DNA of 7,538 bases, from NCBI GenBank assembly GCA_003242115.1, contig QBMP01000024.1, positions 18,210 to 25,747 on the forward strand, in the 5' to 3' direction. The notes under the pieces were generated by a model. That model did not search any database and was not told where the DNA came from. It saw only the letters and a program-made list of their open reading frames with translations. Source of the DNA: Phormidesmis priestleyi. Lineage in GTDB: Bacteria; Cyanobacteriota; Cyanobacteriia; Phormidesmidales; Phormidesmidaceae. Positions 7,320 to 7,538 of the stretch are shown here, piece after piece. The position numbers and the translations under genes are program-made. Each line of letters starts with the position of its first letter. Position 1 is the first letter of the stretch.

Positions 7320-7335
7320 AAAATCAGCAGATTTT
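7320..7335. terminator. Weak A/T-rich hairpin just after the methyltransferase stop
   Basis: AAAATC (7320-7325), a 4-nt loop AGCA, and GATTTT (7330-7335) form a 6-bp stem immediately beyond the TAA of the methyltransferase. On the minus strand it is followed by ACTTATTTTG, only a broken U-tract. It may partly end the methyltransferase transcript and so separate its dosage from the downstream effectors. The low GC content makes it a weak terminator at best. Confidence 0.25.
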
Positions 7336-7538
7336 TTATTTCTTCCGGTAGGATTGGATCAACTGGACTAGAGGCTTAGCAACTGCCTCTGCAAGAAGAG
7401 GGGGTACAGAGTTACCTACCAATTCAAACATTCGGGTCATCGGAGCATAAAAAACAAAATCATCAGGAAAGCTCTGAATCCTAGCAGCTTCACGAACAGA
7501 TATACTGCGATTTTGTAAAGGATGAATGTATGCTAGAC
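7336..7538 (-). CDS. DNA (cytosine-5) methyltransferase, C-terminal fragment (partial at window edge)
   Basis: Only the last 66 residues and the TAA stop (7338-7336) are present; the reading frame enters from the right edge at 7536. Conserved motifs are clear: motif IX, RSISVREAARIQSFPDDF (residues 10-27 of the fragment), and motif X, VGNSVPPLLAEAVA (40-53). Motif X completes the S-adenosylmethionine pocket in m5C methyltransferases. The fragment ends normally in a basic tail (SYRKK). The catalytic PC loop, ENV motif and target-recognition domain lie outside the window, so specificity cannot be inferred. It is on the same strand and 107 nt upstream of the GHKL ATPase, the usual place for the modification enzyme protecting host DNA from the downstream restriction-like effectors. 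That it is a true partner and not an unrelated neighbour is inferred from this gene order. Confidence 0.92.
   Translation of the reverse strand, partial: LAYIHPLQNRSISVREAARIQSFPDDFVFYAPMTRMFELVGNSVPPLLAEAVAKPLVQLIQSYRKK

Overview
The window is very probably from a cyanobacterium. It carries five perfect copies of the octamer GCGATCGC (HIP1), where about 0.1 would be expected by chance in a window this size, and HIP1 over-representation is a known cyanobacterial trait. Base composition is moderate (mid-40s % GC by eye). There are no RNA genes, CRISPR arrays or insertion sequences.

Almost the whole window is one minus-strand defence operon, transcribed from right to left. In order it holds: (1) the C-terminal 66 residues of a DNA (cytosine-5) methyltransferase (7336-7538, cut by the window edge); (2) after a 107-nt gap with a weak hairpin, a weak promoter candidate and a small dyad, a MORC/MutL-like GHKL ATPase (5699-7228); (3) a Z1-domain superfamily 2 helicase-like ATPase (2934-5630, probably starting further upstream); (4) a PD-(D/E)XK nuclease of the DUF4420 type (1937-2944); (5) an AIPR (abortive infection phage resistance) family protein (165-1940). 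The last three junctions are coupled: Z1/nuclease overlap by 11 bp, nuclease/AIPR by ATGA, and the ATPase and Z1 frames meet at an ATAA that looks like a mutated ATGA.

This gene set matches the restriction-like systems that comparative genomics (Iyer, Abhiman and Aravind, 2008, on MutL homologues and MORC origins) predicted from operons joining MORC-type ATPases, Z1 helicases, nucleases and methylases. By inference, the methyltransferase marks self DNA, the GHKL ATPase clamps or senses DNA, the Z1 motor translocates or remodels it, the PD-(D/E)XK protein cuts, and AIPR is an accessory effector. The family set is therefore not new, but I know of no settled mechanism.

The two least expected observations lie outside the main annotation. 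The Z1 reading frame continues for 24 protein-like residues upstream of its first usable TTG, to an AUA codon that has an ideally spaced Shine-Dalgarno and overlaps the preceding stop codon. At the far left, positions 12-97 form an imperfect inverted repeat ending in GTTAGGC, with unpaired bases in the arms; this has the architecture of an integron attC recombination site.
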